This document shows, piece after piece, positions 7,251 to 14,952 of a DNA stretch of 28,153 bases (within the stretch, counting starts at the first letter, position 1; the number at the start of each line of letters is the position of its first letter). The notes below the pieces were generated by a model. That model was given only the letters and a program-made list of their open reading frames with translations, was not told the DNA's origin and did not search any database. This DNA is from UBA1672 sp046542355 (lineage in GTDB: Bacteria; Pseudomonadota; Alphaproteobacteria; Micavibrionales; Micavibrionaceae). Position numbers and translations under genes: made by a program. The stretch is taken from NCBI GenBank assembly GCA_046542355.1, contig JBKHBN010000023.1, forward strand, positions 1 through 28,153. The letters run 5' to 3'.

Positions 7251-8183
7251 CTATCGAAACAGGGCAGAAATTGAACGCTCCTCACTGATGCGTCTTATGG
7301 CTTCACCAATAAGGGGAGCAATGGATACCTGCTCAATATTGGGCGCGGCAAGCATTTCGTCTGTTGCCTCAATGCTGTCTGTAATGATCAGTTTTTCCAA
7401 GGGCGAATTAGCCACACGATTTATGGCTTCGCCGGATAGAACGCCATGAACAACATAGGCATAAGCGGCTTTGGCGCCTCCTTCTTTTAGAGCCCCCGCG
7501 GCATTACAGAGCGTGCCGCCTGAATCAACAATATCATCCACAAGAACGCAAACCTTGCCTTTGACGTCGCCAATAATATTCATCACTTCTGATACTCCGG
7601 CTTTTTCCCGGCGTTTATCAATGATCGCGAGGTCAGCACCAAGACGTTTTGCCAGGTGGCGCGCCCTTACTACCCCTCCAACATCAGGCGAGACAATGCA
7701 AATCTCTTCGCCTTGCAGTTGCTCTTCCAGACAGGGGACAAATATTGGTGTCGAGCTTAGATTATCTGTCGGGATATCGAAGAAGCCTTGTATCTGCCCT
7801 GCATGAAGATCAAGGGTCAAAACACGGTCCGCGCCTGCTGCTGTGATGAGGTTTGCTACCAGTTTGGCCGATATTGGTGTGCGCCCCCCCGTTTTCCTGT
7901 CCTGACGTGCATAACCAAAATATGGTATGACTGCGGTGATTCGTCTGGCAGAGCCACGGCGCAAGGCATCGATCGCGATCAGTAATTCCATCATGTGATC
8001 GTTGGCGGGATAAGACGTTGATTGAATGAAGAAGGTGTCTTTTCCGCGCACATTCTCCATAACTTCTACAAAAATTTCTTTATCTGAAAACCTTCTAATC
8101 TTGCACTGGGTCAAGGGAACATCCAGATAAGCCGAAACCTGTTCAGCGAGTACGCGGTTCGAGTTGCCTGAGATGAGTTTCAT
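7251..8183 (-). CDS. prs: Ribose-phosphate pyrophosphokinase
   Basis: PRPP synthetase makes phosphoribosyl pyrophosphate from ribose 5-phosphate and ATP for nucleotide, His, Trp and NAD synthesis. The protein has 310 residues, which is standard for class I. Visible signatures are FSDKEIFVEV, the ATP-binding region PYFGYARQDRK, the LDLHAGQIQGFF segment, the catalytic flexible loop KRREKAG and the PRPP loop VLVDDIVDSGGT. GAAGGGGA lies about 8 nt before the ATG. The gene ends 160 bp before rplY, with an AT-rich inverted repeat (AAGAAAA/TTTTCTT near 7224-7240) that could weakly terminate or stabilise the transcript. Confidence 0.97.
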   Translation of the reverse strand: MKLISGNSNRVLAEQVSAYLDVPLTQCKIRRFSDKEIFVEVMENVRGKDTFFIQSTSYPANDHMMELLIAIDALRRGSARRITAVIPYFGYARQDRKTGGRTPISAKLVANLITAAGADRVLTLDLHAGQIQGFFDIPTDNLSSTPIFVPCLEEQLQGEEICIVSPDVGGVVRARHLAKRLGADLAIIDKRREKAGVSEVMNIIGDVKGKVCVLVDDIVDSGGTLCNAAGALKEGGAKAAYAYVVHGVLSGEAINRVANSPLEKLIITDSIEATDEMLAAPNIEQVSIAPLIGEAIRRISEERSISALFR

Positions 8184-8302
8184 GAGACCATTCCCCTTCG
8201 GTTTTCATTTTTCCATAGCATTTTCCTGCTGCCCGCACGCGCACTATAAAAAAAAGAGCGCAGAAATCAAGTTATTTCTCAGAAACAAATTCCTTATTTG
8301 TC

Positions 8303-9127
8303 TCATCTTTCAAGAGGCTCGATAACTGGCGCGGTTCGGATTGATATGACCGATATCTGCCGACCACACTCTTTTTCTTTTTTGTGTGATGTGCGCCTGT
8401 AACTATAAAACATGTCCGCATTTGTATATGTATCCACATCCAGCAATGAAACATTTTTGAGCCCAAAACGCGCCAGACGCCATGCGCAATAGCCCGGCAA
8501 ATCAAAATTCAGGCGAGCGTTCTTTTGCCCTGCATGAAAAAATTGCTCTGCGTGAGGATCTTCTTGTAAAAACGGTTCAGCGAACGTTTCTTTAACCTCA
8601 TAAGACTCTCTTGATATGCATGGGCCAATAGCTGCGCGTAGCGTTTCTTTGCGCGCTCCTTTATCCAGTATCTCTCTTAATGTTGATTCCATGACCCCAT
8701 TCATAGCTCCGCGCCATCCTGCATGCGCCGCGCCTATCACAGGCGAGCCGTCATTTTTAAAGCCTACGAATAATACCGGGGCGCAATCGGCTGTCAAAAT
8801 GCCAAGCGCTATGCCAGGAATATCGGTTACAAGGGCATCTGCTGAGGGGCGTTGCTCATTTGTCCATGATGCTCTTGCGGTTATGACATCTGCGCCGTGC
8901 ACCTGATGGAGTGATAAAAGGTCTTCAGGGTTCACTCCTGCGCTATTTGCTACACGAGAGCGATTCATTATTACATTTTCTGGCTGATCACCAACGTCAA
9001 AGCCGCAATTCAGCGCCTTGTATGATGCACTGCTTTTTCCGCCTTTGCGTGTGAAAAAGCCGTGGAAAATATCTGTTTTTGTATCTTCCAGATTTTTTGC
9101 TGTTAGATATTCTATATCCTGTGCCAT
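8303..9127 (-). CDS. pgeF: Peptidoglycan editing factor PgeF (laccase-domain, YfiH)
   Basis: This family is known in E. coli as an editing factor that removes wrongly made peptidoglycan precursors. Homologues are also described as multicopper polyphenol oxidases or purine nucleoside-active enzymes, so the exact reaction here is open. The 274 residues carry the family motifs HQVHGADV (74-81), TADCAPVLF with Cys115 (112-120), AAHAGWRG with His135 (133-140) and GPCISRESYEV. His, Cys and His are the expected metal ligands. The stop is TGA. It starts 35 bp after midA ends, in line with the lgt-midA-pgeF order seen widely in alphaproteobacteria. A short AT-rich inverted repeat (ACAAAT/ATTTGT) lies at its 3' end. 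Confidence 0.92.
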   Translation of the reverse strand: MAQDIEYLTAKNLEDTKTDIFHGFFTRKGGKSSASYKALNCGFDVGDQPENVIMNRSRVANSAGVNPEDLLSLHQVHGADVITARASWTNEQRPSADALVTDIPGIALGILTADCAPVLFVGFKNDGSPVIGAAHAGWRGAMNGVMESTLREILDKGARKETLRAAIGPCISRESYEVKETFAEPFLQEDPHAEQFFHAGQKNARLNFDLPGYCAWRLARFGLKNVSLLDVDTYTNADMFYSYRRTSHKKEKECGRQISVISIRTAPVIEPLER

Positions 9128-9162
9128 GTTTTTTTGCGCCTTTTCTTATGCTCCAGATTTGT

Positions 9163-10290
9163 TTAAAAACCGCATGGGTCAAATCCTGCAGCGTTTTTAT
9201 CGCTGTAAAAACAAAAGACCTTGAACAGCTCACCCATTTGCGCCGGAGCAATCAGGCGTTCGAGGTCATTTTGAATATCTGCGGCGTTGTTTTTTCCCTG
9301 CTGATCGGCTGCCTCTTTAAGCGCGCAGGCGCGGTGCTCAATTCCTATGTTTCTTAAAAAAGCACGCTGCGTAATGACAGGCTTGCATGCTCCCCCTGCT
9401 TCCTTTATGCACCGCTCTAATGCGGCAAAATCAACGTGAGCGGTTATATCACTGCGCCCTGCTTTTTCCAGCACATCTGAGAATCTATGTTTGCTTATGG
9501 CCTGAAGTGTGTCACCCGGGCTTGTTTGGATATGCCCGTAATCAATAAATAGAGCTGCGCCTGCGCTTTGTTTTATCAAGTCAAAACAGTTTTTAATATA
9601 TTCGATACGTTGTGGTGATATCTCGTATATTTCATTATCTCTGGCATGTGGCGGCAGATATCCATGTAAATCAGAATCCATTTTTTTCTCTACAAAACAA
9701 AGCCTAGTGCAATTATCTTTTGTATCGACATCAATCGTGCGCTGTTTCCAGATTCCATTGCGGCGAATAAGCTGTTCAATCGGCAAAGCGTCGAGGAATT
9801 CATTGCCGATAATGACACAAAAATGACCCTTTTGCGCCTCAATTTGCGATAAAGATTCATGCCACTGGATATGAACCGTACTTCGATATGGCTCCAGGGT
9901 GTCTTTTTGAATTTCTTTTAGCGCGCGGCTTGTTTCAATGAGTCTGATTTGCACCTGATTGTGGAATTCTGGAACTTTTTGTCCAATTCGTAGAATATCG
10001 GCCATTAAAGTTCCGCGCCCAGGACCACATTCGATGAGCCTGATTTTTCTCCGCCCCATTTGCTGCCACAGATCAATGATCCATGCCGCTATCATTTCAC
10101 CGAACATCTGGGATATCTCTGGCGCCGTTATGAAGTCTCCGCTTGCGCCGAGCGGATGGCTATGGGCGCTCCGGTAGTAGCCAAACCGCTCGTGGGTCAT
10201 AGCGGTGTCAATAAATTTTCCCAAAGGCATAGCGCCTTTTTTACTAATATACTCGATAAGGTCTTGGTGCAGATTCTGCCCCGGTTTCAT
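9163..10290 (-). CDS. SAM-dependent methyltransferase, MidA/NDUFAF7 family
   Basis: A 375-residue protein of the family that includes mitochondrial NDUFAF7, which methylates an arginine of a complex I subunit during assembly. A similar role in complex I is inferred. The family-specific segment GDFITAPEISQMFGE lies at 51-65. The SAM-binding motif is IECGPGRGTLMADIL at 86-100. The segment GNEFLDALPIEQL appears near 165, and LFIDYGH near 250. It begins 1 bp after the lgt stop (TGA-C-ATG), with CGGAGAG as ribosome binding site inside the end of lgt, so the two are translationally coupled. pgeF follows 35 bp later. Confidence 0.92.
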   Translation of the reverse strand: MKPGQNLHQDLIEYISKKGAMPLGKFIDTAMTHERFGYYRSAHSHPLGASGDFITAPEISQMFGEMIAAWIIDLWQQMGRRKIRLIECGPGRGTLMADILRIGQKVPEFHNQVQIRLIETSRALKEIQKDTLEPYRSTVHIQWHESLSQIEAQKGHFCVIIGNEFLDALPIEQLIRRNGIWKQRTIDVDTKDNCTRLCFVEKKMDSDLHGYLPPHARDNEIYEISPQRIEYIKNCFDLIKQSAGAALFIDYGHIQTSPGDTLQAISKHRFSDVLEKAGRSDITAHVDFAALERCIKEAGGACKPVITQRAFLRNIGIEHRACALKEAADQQGKNNAADIQNDLERLIAPAQMGELFKVFCFYSDKNAAGFDPCGF

Positions 10291-10291
10291 G

Positions 10292-11113
10292 TCACTCTCC
10301 GGAGTTGTGCGTCAAGGTGTTGTTTTTTTCCTTGTTGATTGTGACCCCATATATTAGCGCACAGCCGATGATAACCATGGGAATGCACAGGATCTGCCCC
10401 ATTGTAAACAAACCTCCGATAAGACCGATCTGCGGATCTGGAGCTCTGACAAATTCAATCAAGCCCCGCATCAGACCATAAAGGATAAGGAATAAGGCGC
10501 TCAGGACTCCGGGACGGTAGGATGCAGATCTGGAAACAAAATGAAGAACGAGGAAAAGAATAATCCCCTCAAGAAATGCCTGATAGAGCTGGCTGGGATG
10601 TCTGGGCGCGTCCCCAGCTCCGGGAAATACAATCCCCCAAGGCAGAGTTGTTACGCGACCATAAAGCTCTGCATTAATAAAATTTGCAAGGCGCCCGAAA
10701 AACAAGCCAATTGGCGCAGATACGCTTAAAACATCAGCCATGGACAATAAATTAAGCTCGTGCTTTCTGGTGTAGATATAAAGCGCTGTTATCACACCTA
10801 TAATTCCCCCGTGAAACGACATGCCCCCATGCCATATTTTCAAGATTTCCAGAGGTTCTTGCAGGTAATAATCTAGATTGTACAAAAGCACGTACCCCAG
10901 CCTGCCGCCCAAAATAACTCCCACCACGGCCCATGAGAGAAAATCATCGACATTTTCAGTGCCTAGACCCAAACGAGGAATGCGTTTAACAAAATGCAGT
11001 GCATAACGCCAGCCCAGTAAAAATCCTGACAAATAAGCCAGCGCATACCACCGCACTACCAAAGGGCCTATGGAAAATGCAACCGGGTCGACTGGAAAAG
11101 AAAAATAGCTCAT
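10292..11113 (-). CDS. lgt: Prolipoprotein diacylglyceryl transferase
   Basis: Lgt moves the diacylglyceryl group of phosphatidylglycerol to the lipobox cysteine of prolipoproteins in the inner membrane, the first step of lipoprotein maturation. From the start at 11113 (MSYFSFPVDP) it has 273 residues with about seven membrane segments. Signatures are HGGMSFHGG with His101 (E. coli His103), the Lgt signature GRLANFINAELYGR at 140-153 with Arg141, RHPSQLYQAFLEG at 171-183, and Arg223 in EFVRAPD. The frame stays open to 11260, but those 49 residues match nothing in the family. CGGAG lies about 12 nt upstream of the chosen ATG. It is the first gene of the lgt-midA-pgeF run. Confidence 0.95.
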   Translation of the reverse strand: MSYFSFPVDPVAFSIGPLVVRWYALAYLSGFLLGWRYALHFVKRIPRLGLGTENVDDFLSWAVVGVILGGRLGYVLLYNLDYYLQEPLEILKIWHGGMSFHGGIIGVITALYIYTRKHELNLLSMADVLSVSAPIGLFFGRLANFINAELYGRVTTLPWGIVFPGAGDAPRHPSQLYQAFLEGIILFLVLHFVSRSASYRPGVLSALFLILYGLMRGLIEFVRAPDPQIGLIGGLFTMGQILCIPMVIIGCALIYGVTINKEKNNTLTHNSGE

Positions 11114-11432
11114 CCTTACTGGATACTCCGAAAAGATAAGAAAAAAAAGTGCAAATTCCCGGTTTTGTTTTTTGAATGTATTTTTTAGGACAGGCTTCAT
11201 TTCAAAATTAGTCCCCATTGTCCAAAAATACTCCATCGTAGTGTCCACAAAACGGCTCACAGCATTCTTGTACCTGAAGCTTAAAAGCCCTTGCCGGGTT
11301 TATAGCGATATGCTAAGAGTCCGGCCTAGTAACTGGGATTATGTGTTTTTTTGGATTGCTGTAGCGGTACCTTAATTAAGAGGATTTTTTGCCCCGCTAC
11401 AGGGTTTTATATATTTAGGGAAATAGAATTTC
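11114..11432. other. Divergent intergenic region lgt / YbjN-like gene
   Basis: This 319-bp stretch contains the promoters of the two divergent genes, though I cannot place convincing -35/-10 pairs. No tRNA or additional gene is apparent. Its main structure is the long inverted repeat at 11359-11402. The half nearest lgt is open in the lgt frame, but its translation is not conserved-looking. Confidence 0.6.
11359..11402 (+). promoter_or_regulatory. Inverted repeat in leader of the YbjN-like gene
   Basis: CTGTAGCGG at 11359-11367 and CCGCTACAG at 11394-11402 are perfect 9-bp arms separated by 26 nt. The loop contains the 10-bp palindrome CTTAATTAAG, flanked by GGTACC-like sequence, and a T6 run. 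GGGTTTTAT follows the right arm, 30 nt before the start codon. A leader RNA structure or a regulator binding site is plausible. The T-run after the arm is too short for a confident terminator. Confidence 0.45.
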
Positions 11433-11942
11433 ATGACACAAACAATAGAAGACATCAGCGTATGCTGTGGTTCCAATCCACTTGACAGTGTCGAAGATGT
11501 TCTAATCGATAACAACTGGGTTTATGACCGCACCAACAATGAAGAGCTTCTGGTTGATGTTTCCGGCTCTGTTTTTAGCTATCGTTTGTGTTTTGTCTGG
11601 CAGGAACACCTCAACGCGCTTCAGATATTATGTTACTTTGATTGTCATATCAGTGATGAAAACATGACTGTTGCGGCTGAGGCACTGATGCAGCTCAATC
11701 AGGTGATGTGGATGGGGCACTTTGAGCTTACCCAGCAAGATCGCGTGCCTTGTTTCCGTTATACTTGCTTGCTCTATGATCGCAACGGTGAGACGGTCTA
11801 TGCCAATGTTCAAGATGTTGTTGATGTCTGTTTTGTTCAATGCGAACGCTATCAAGGTGTTTTTCAGGTTTTATCCTCAAAAGAAAAAACAAATTCGCGC
11901 GTGCTGTCTCTGGCAATGATGGATACCGCCGGGGAGTCTTAA
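11433..11942 (+). CDS. YbjN-domain protein
   Basis: A 169-residue soluble protein resembling the alphaproteobacterial YbjN-like (putative sensory transduction regulator) family that often precedes proC. Supporting segments are VEDVLIDNNWVYDR near the N-terminus, FSYRLCFVWQEHLNALQILCYFD in the middle, and LMQLNQVMWMGHFEL. YbjN-like proteins share the chaperone-like fold of type III secretion chaperones, but their substrate is unknown. It has several Cys and no signal peptide. A strong inverted repeat lies in its leader. proC starts 3 bp after its stop, so the two are co-expressed. Confidence 0.75.
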   Translation: MTQTIEDISVCCGSNPLDSVEDVLIDNNWVYDRTNNEELLVDVSGSVFSYRLCFVWQEHLNALQILCYFDCHISDENMTVAAEALMQLNQVMWMGHFELTQQDRVPCFRYTCLLYDRNGETVYANVQDVVDVCFVQCERYQGVFQVLSSKEKTNSRVLSLAMMDTAGES

Positions 11943-11945
11943 ACA

Positions 11946-12797
11946 TTGACCGGTGATGCTTCGCGTTCTGTTTCTTCCGAGCCTCTTTCTGTGACTCTTC
12001 TTGGCTGCGGCAAAATGGGGGCGGCGATGCTCCGGTTCTGGCTTGAAAAAAACACTATCTCTTGCGTGCGTGTTATTGATACCAAACCAATTCCTGATGT
12101 TTTCCACGCAGAGCGCCGGGTCGTTTACGGTTCTTTGTCTAATATTCCTGCTGCATTTGAAAGTGATATTCTTGTTGCTGCTGTCAAGCCTCAAGATATA
12201 AGTACGGCGTTAGCTCCCATTGCACATAAAATCTCTGATACGTGCTGCGTTGTCTCTATCGCTGCGGGAAAAAGCCTTGAAAGCTTATCTGCCTGCCTTA
12301 GAGAAAATCAGCCCCTTATACGCGCAATGCCCAATACCCCTGCTGCTGTAGGTGAAGGCGCTTGCGTTGCTATCGCTAATGATTTTGTGTCCGATTATCA
12401 ACGTGCGCAGGTCAGTGCGCTTATGGATGCGCTTGGCGATCTACACTGGATCGATGATGAGCGTCTTATGAACGCGGTGACCGCGCTTTCGGGCAGTGGC
12501 CCTGCCTATGTTTTTTACCTAATTGAAGCCCTTGCCAAGGCGGGAAAGGACATGGGCCTGCCAGAGGGGCTGGCTATGTCTCTGGCACGTCAAACAGTTA
12601 TCGGTAGCGCGGCGCTGGCCAAGCGCGATTGTGATATCCCTGCTGCAAGGCTGCGTGAGAATGTTACCAGCCCCGGGGGAACCACGCAGGCCGCTCTTGA
12701 TATTATTATGGATGGACGGCTTGACGCGCTTTTACGTGACGCTTCATTCGCTGCCCACAAGCGCGGAGAAGATCTAAACAAGAATTCACTAGTATAA
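11946..12797 (+). CDS. proC: Pyrroline-5-carboxylate reductase
   Basis: ProC reduces pyrroline-5-carboxylate to proline with NAD(P)H, the last step of proline synthesis. The frame starts with TTG, preceded by GGGGAG about 9 nt upstream within the end of the YbjN-like gene, and gives 283 residues. No ATG occurs early enough to keep the Rossmann fold, so the TTG is credible. Motifs are LLGCGKMGAAM (dinucleotide binding), IRAMPNTPAAVGEG, TALSGSGPAYVFYLIEAL and RENVTSPGGTTQAAL, which is the family signature. It converges with the MucR-type regulator 49 bp downstream, with no clear terminator in between. Confidence 0.95.
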   Translation: MTGDASRSVSSEPLSVTLLGCGKMGAAMLRFWLEKNTISCVRVIDTKPIPDVFHAERRVVYGSLSNIPAAFESDILVAAVKPQDISTALAPIAHKISDTCCVVSIAAGKSLESLSACLRENQPLIRAMPNTPAAVGEGACVAIANDFVSDYQRAQVSALMDALGDLHWIDDERLMNAVTALSGSGPAYVFYLIEALAKAGKDMGLPEGLAMSLARQTVIGSAALAKRDCDIPAARLRENVTSPGGTTQAALDIIMDGRLDALLRDASFAAHKRGEDLNKNSLV

Positions 12798-12846
12798 GCG
12801 AGATAAATATTACCGAATATTATAAATCTTAAAGACGACGTGTTTA

Positions 12847-13257
12847 TTACTTTTCTGCTATGCGTGTTCCCAGCCCGATGTCTTTTGCGAGTTTACTGCG
12901 ATGTCTTGCATAGTTTGGCGCAACCATAGGGTAGTCTGCCGGCAACCCCCAGCGCTCTCGATATTGCTCAGGTGTCATATTATAAGCTGTCTTGAGATGG
13001 CGCTTTAGCATTTTCAATTTTTTCCCATCTTCCAAGCAGATTAAAAAATCAGGCGTGATGGAACGCTTAATCGGCACAGCTGGCTGTGGCCGATCGGCAG
13101 TAAGAACACCCTCATTCCCCAAATCGGAAAGAGATTTATATACGCCCTCGATAAGCGCAGGAAGGCTCTCAGCAGGCAGTGTGTTATTGGATATATAAGA
13201 GGACACAACCTCTGATGTCAGCATTAACAACTCACTGTGACTTATATCTTCGCTCAT
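12847..13257 (-). CDS. MucR/Ros-family transcriptional regulator
   Basis: A 136-residue DNA-binding protein of the alphaproteobacterial MucR/Ros family, which regulates exopolysaccharide, motility and cell-cycle genes and usually itself. The N-terminal helix region (LLMLTSEVVSSYISNN) mediates oligomerisation in the family. The finger region is CLEDGKKLKMLKRHL (74-88), followed by NMTPEQYRERWGLPADYPMVAPNYA and KLAKDIGLG, all typical. Compared with Ros, whose zinc ligands are C79, C82, H92 and H97, the equivalent positions here are Cys74, Asp77, His87 and Tyr92. Two of four ligands are therefore replaced. I prefer the start at 13257 (MSEDISHSEL), with AAGGGA upstream. The frame is also open to an ATG at 13284. 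Confidence 0.92.
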   Translation of the reverse strand: MSEDISHSELLMLTSEVVSSYISNNTLPAESLPALIEGVYKSLSDLGNEGVLTADRPQPAVPIKRSITPDFLICLEDGKKLKMLKRHLKTAYNMTPEQYRERWGLPADYPMVAPNYARHRSKLAKDIGLGTRIAEK

Positions 13258-13331
13258 AAATAAAGACTTTCCCTTACTCTTCATGGTTTAGTATATATAT
13301 TAATGACAGTCTATACCATAGCGCACCTCTC

Positions 13332-13356
13332 CACAACCTTAGAGATCACAACCTTA
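13332..13356 (-). repeat. Direct repeat upstream of the MucR-type gene
   Basis: CACAACCTTA occurs at 13332-13341 and again at 13347-13356, a period of 15 bp. It lies 75-99 bp upstream of the preferred mucR start, in an AT-rich gap of 194 bp after tsaB. A pair of operator half-sites, for instance for autoregulation, is a plausible reading. Confidence 0.45.
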
Positions 13357-13451
13357 CACAGTTATTTGTAAACCTCAAGTAATTATCCGTATAATTTTAC
13401 AATTATGAAATAATATTCTACAAGTAACTTAGGTAGCGTACTCATAAAATA

Positions 13452-14201
13452 TCATTTTTTCTTGAGAGTACGTGTTCTTTTTTGTGATGCGCCGATTTCT
13501 GCTCCTCTCAGGTAGGCTGGTTTAAAGTGGTTATCTTTTTCCCCGCCCGTGCCCAGGGAGCAGTACATAAAAGCAGCCAGTCTGGCAACGGATTGCGGAG
13601 ATGGTGTTTTTACTTCAATGCAAGGAAACTCAATCTTTTTCTCCGATATAATTCTCTCGCAAGCATCCCCGATTAATACTACCTGCCTGTCCTTGATCAT
13701 TGCAAATATATGCTCAGCGCCCGCTGTCATTCCCTGTGTTATTTCTTGTGGACGCTCACTCTTACCATTTATGTCTGCGAATAACTGGACATAGTAATCC
13801 TTTCTTTTTGTCTCCAAAATTACGGCGTAACCATCTGATTTTTTGATCTTATTATTCTCTCTTTGTTCGTGCAAAGCCGTATCCAGCACAGCATCAAATG
13901 TCGATATGCCCATAACAGGCTTGCCCGCTGCCAGTCCAATGGCCTTGGCTGTAGCGATTCCGATACGCATTCCGGTAAAAGCACCCGGCCCCTTTGTGAC
14001 CCCAATCAAATCAAGGGATTCATACGTGCTACCAGCCCTTTTCATGACCCGCTCAATCAAAGGCACAAGATGTTCAGCCTGCCCGCGGTTCATCTGCTTT
14101 TGCTCTTGCGCAAGCAGCACGGCGCTCCCCGACTCCCCGGCTTCGTACACACACGCCGAGCAGCCATTCATGGTGCTATCTATCGCAAGAATTTTTGCCA
14201 T
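13452..14201 (-). CDS. tsaB: tRNA t6A synthesis protein TsaB
   Basis: TsaB is the non-catalytic ASKHA-fold partner of TsaD in making N6-threonylcarbamoyladenosine at position 37 of ANN-decoding tRNAs. The 249 residues begin with MAKILAIDSTMNGCSACVY and contain the signatures GQAEHLVPLIERVM and VTKGPGAFTGMRIGIATAKAIGLA (about 68-91). The C-terminal segment PAYLRG is also typical. A basic tail (KRTRTLKKK) ends the protein. It follows the NifU-like gene by 52 bp, a pairing common in alphaproteobacteria. rimI, which often comes next, is absent, and the MucR-type gene follows instead. Confidence 0.93.
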   Translation of the reverse strand: MAKILAIDSTMNGCSACVYEAGESGSAVLLAQEQKQMNRGQAEHLVPLIERVMKRAGSTYESLDLIGVTKGPGAFTGMRIGIATAKAIGLAAGKPVMGISTFDAVLDTALHEQRENNKIKKSDGYAVILETKRKDYYVQLFADINGKSERPQEITQGMTAGAEHIFAMIKDRQVVLIGDACERIISEKKIEFPCIEVKTPSPQSVARLAAFMYCSLGTGGEKDNHFKPAYLRGAEIGASQKRTRTLKKK

Positions 14202-14253
14202 TATGCTTTATGTTCAACTCTTCGTTTAATTTTCAGTCTGGTATTTTTTCTTA

Positions 14254-14826
14254 TTACAGCTCGTCTGCAGAACGCACCTCTATGACTTCGGGAATATAAT
14301 GACGCAACATACTTTCTATCCCGGATTTAAGCGTCATGGACGCGCTGGGGCATCCTGCGCATGCACCGCGCATGTGCAAATAAACTACGCCATCTTCAAA
14401 ACGTTCAAATACGATATCTCCTCCATCCATCGCCACCATCGGGCGCACACGTTCTTCCAAGAGCTCAATGATTTCCGATGTCAGCGGATCGTTGCCCTTG
14501 TCTTTTCTGCCTTCCCTTGCGTCTTTAGGATCCTGGATATCGATTATTACTGCCATTCCTGTTGAGAAATGTTCCATAAGTTCCGTGAGTATTACTGGCT
14601 TAAGGGTCTCCCAGTGCGCTTCATTCGCTTTTCCTACAGAAACGAAATTATTTCCTAAAAACACGCGAACAATACCTTCTATTGCAAACAATCTTTGCGC
14701 CAGAGGCGAGATATATGCATCGTCCTTGTGCGTGAAGTCCAGGGTTTTATTCCCTTCCAGCACTGTTATCCCGGGCAGAAATTTAACCGTTGACGGGTTA
14801 GGCGTTTCCTGTATCTGGATAAACAT
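14254..14826 (-). CDS. NifU-like Fe-S scaffold/carrier protein (Nfu type)
   Basis: This protein probably carries [4Fe-4S] clusters to target apo-proteins. The N-terminal Nfu_N domain begins MFIQIQETPNPSTVKFLPG and includes the GIVRVFLGNNFVSVGK segment. A charged linker (about 100-112) leads to the C-terminal NifU domain, with VRPMVAMDGGDIVFERF and the cluster-binding CxxC as Cys156 and Cys159 in GACAGCPSA. At 190 residues it matches the eukaryote-like alphaproteobacterial Nfu form. AAGGAG is a clear ribosome binding site, and an inverted repeat lies just upstream. It is followed by tsaB. Confidence 0.93.
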   Translation of the reverse strand: MFIQIQETPNPSTVKFLPGITVLEGNKTLDFTHKDDAYISPLAQRLFAIEGIVRVFLGNNFVSVGKANEAHWETLKPVILTELMEHFSTGMAVIIDIQDPKDAREGRKDKGNDPLTSEIIELLEERVRPMVAMDGGDIVFERFEDGVVYLHMRGACAGCPSASMTLKSGIESMLRHYIPEVIEVRSADEL

Positions 14827-14846
14827 TTATCTCTCCTTGCGTTATT

Positions 14847-14869
14847 CCAGCGCGTCATTACAGCGCTGG
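14847..14869 (-). promoter_or_regulatory. Leader inverted repeat before the nfu gene
   Basis: CCAGCGC at 14847-14853 and GCGCTGG at 14863-14869 form a perfect 7-bp GC-rich stem with a 9-nt loop. The stem lies about 10 nt upstream of the AAGGAG site of the nfu gene. No T-run follows on either strand, which argues against a terminator and for an operator or an mRNA structure. Confidence 0.45.
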
Positions 14870-14952
14870 CAAGCCCGAAAGAAGCACGCAAAAGACGCCA
14901 CTTAAGCCTGCCTGCTTTTTTGGTTTTTTAACAAAGCGCTTCTCTATGCACA

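Noticed and set aside
11114..11260. 49-residue N-terminal extension of Lgt
   Set aside because: Lgt normally starts just before the first membrane segment, as at 11113. The extension has no family resemblance and lies in the divergent regulatory region.
11261..11432. Possible tRNA or small RNA gene in the divergent gap
   Set aside because: No cloverleaf arms, T-loop consensus or clear promoter-terminator pair could be found. Only the 9-bp inverted repeat stands out.
13863..14285. Long plus-strand open frames over tsaB
   Set aside because: They are shadows of a clearly conserved gene on the other strand and have Cys/His/Arg-rich compositions without motifs.
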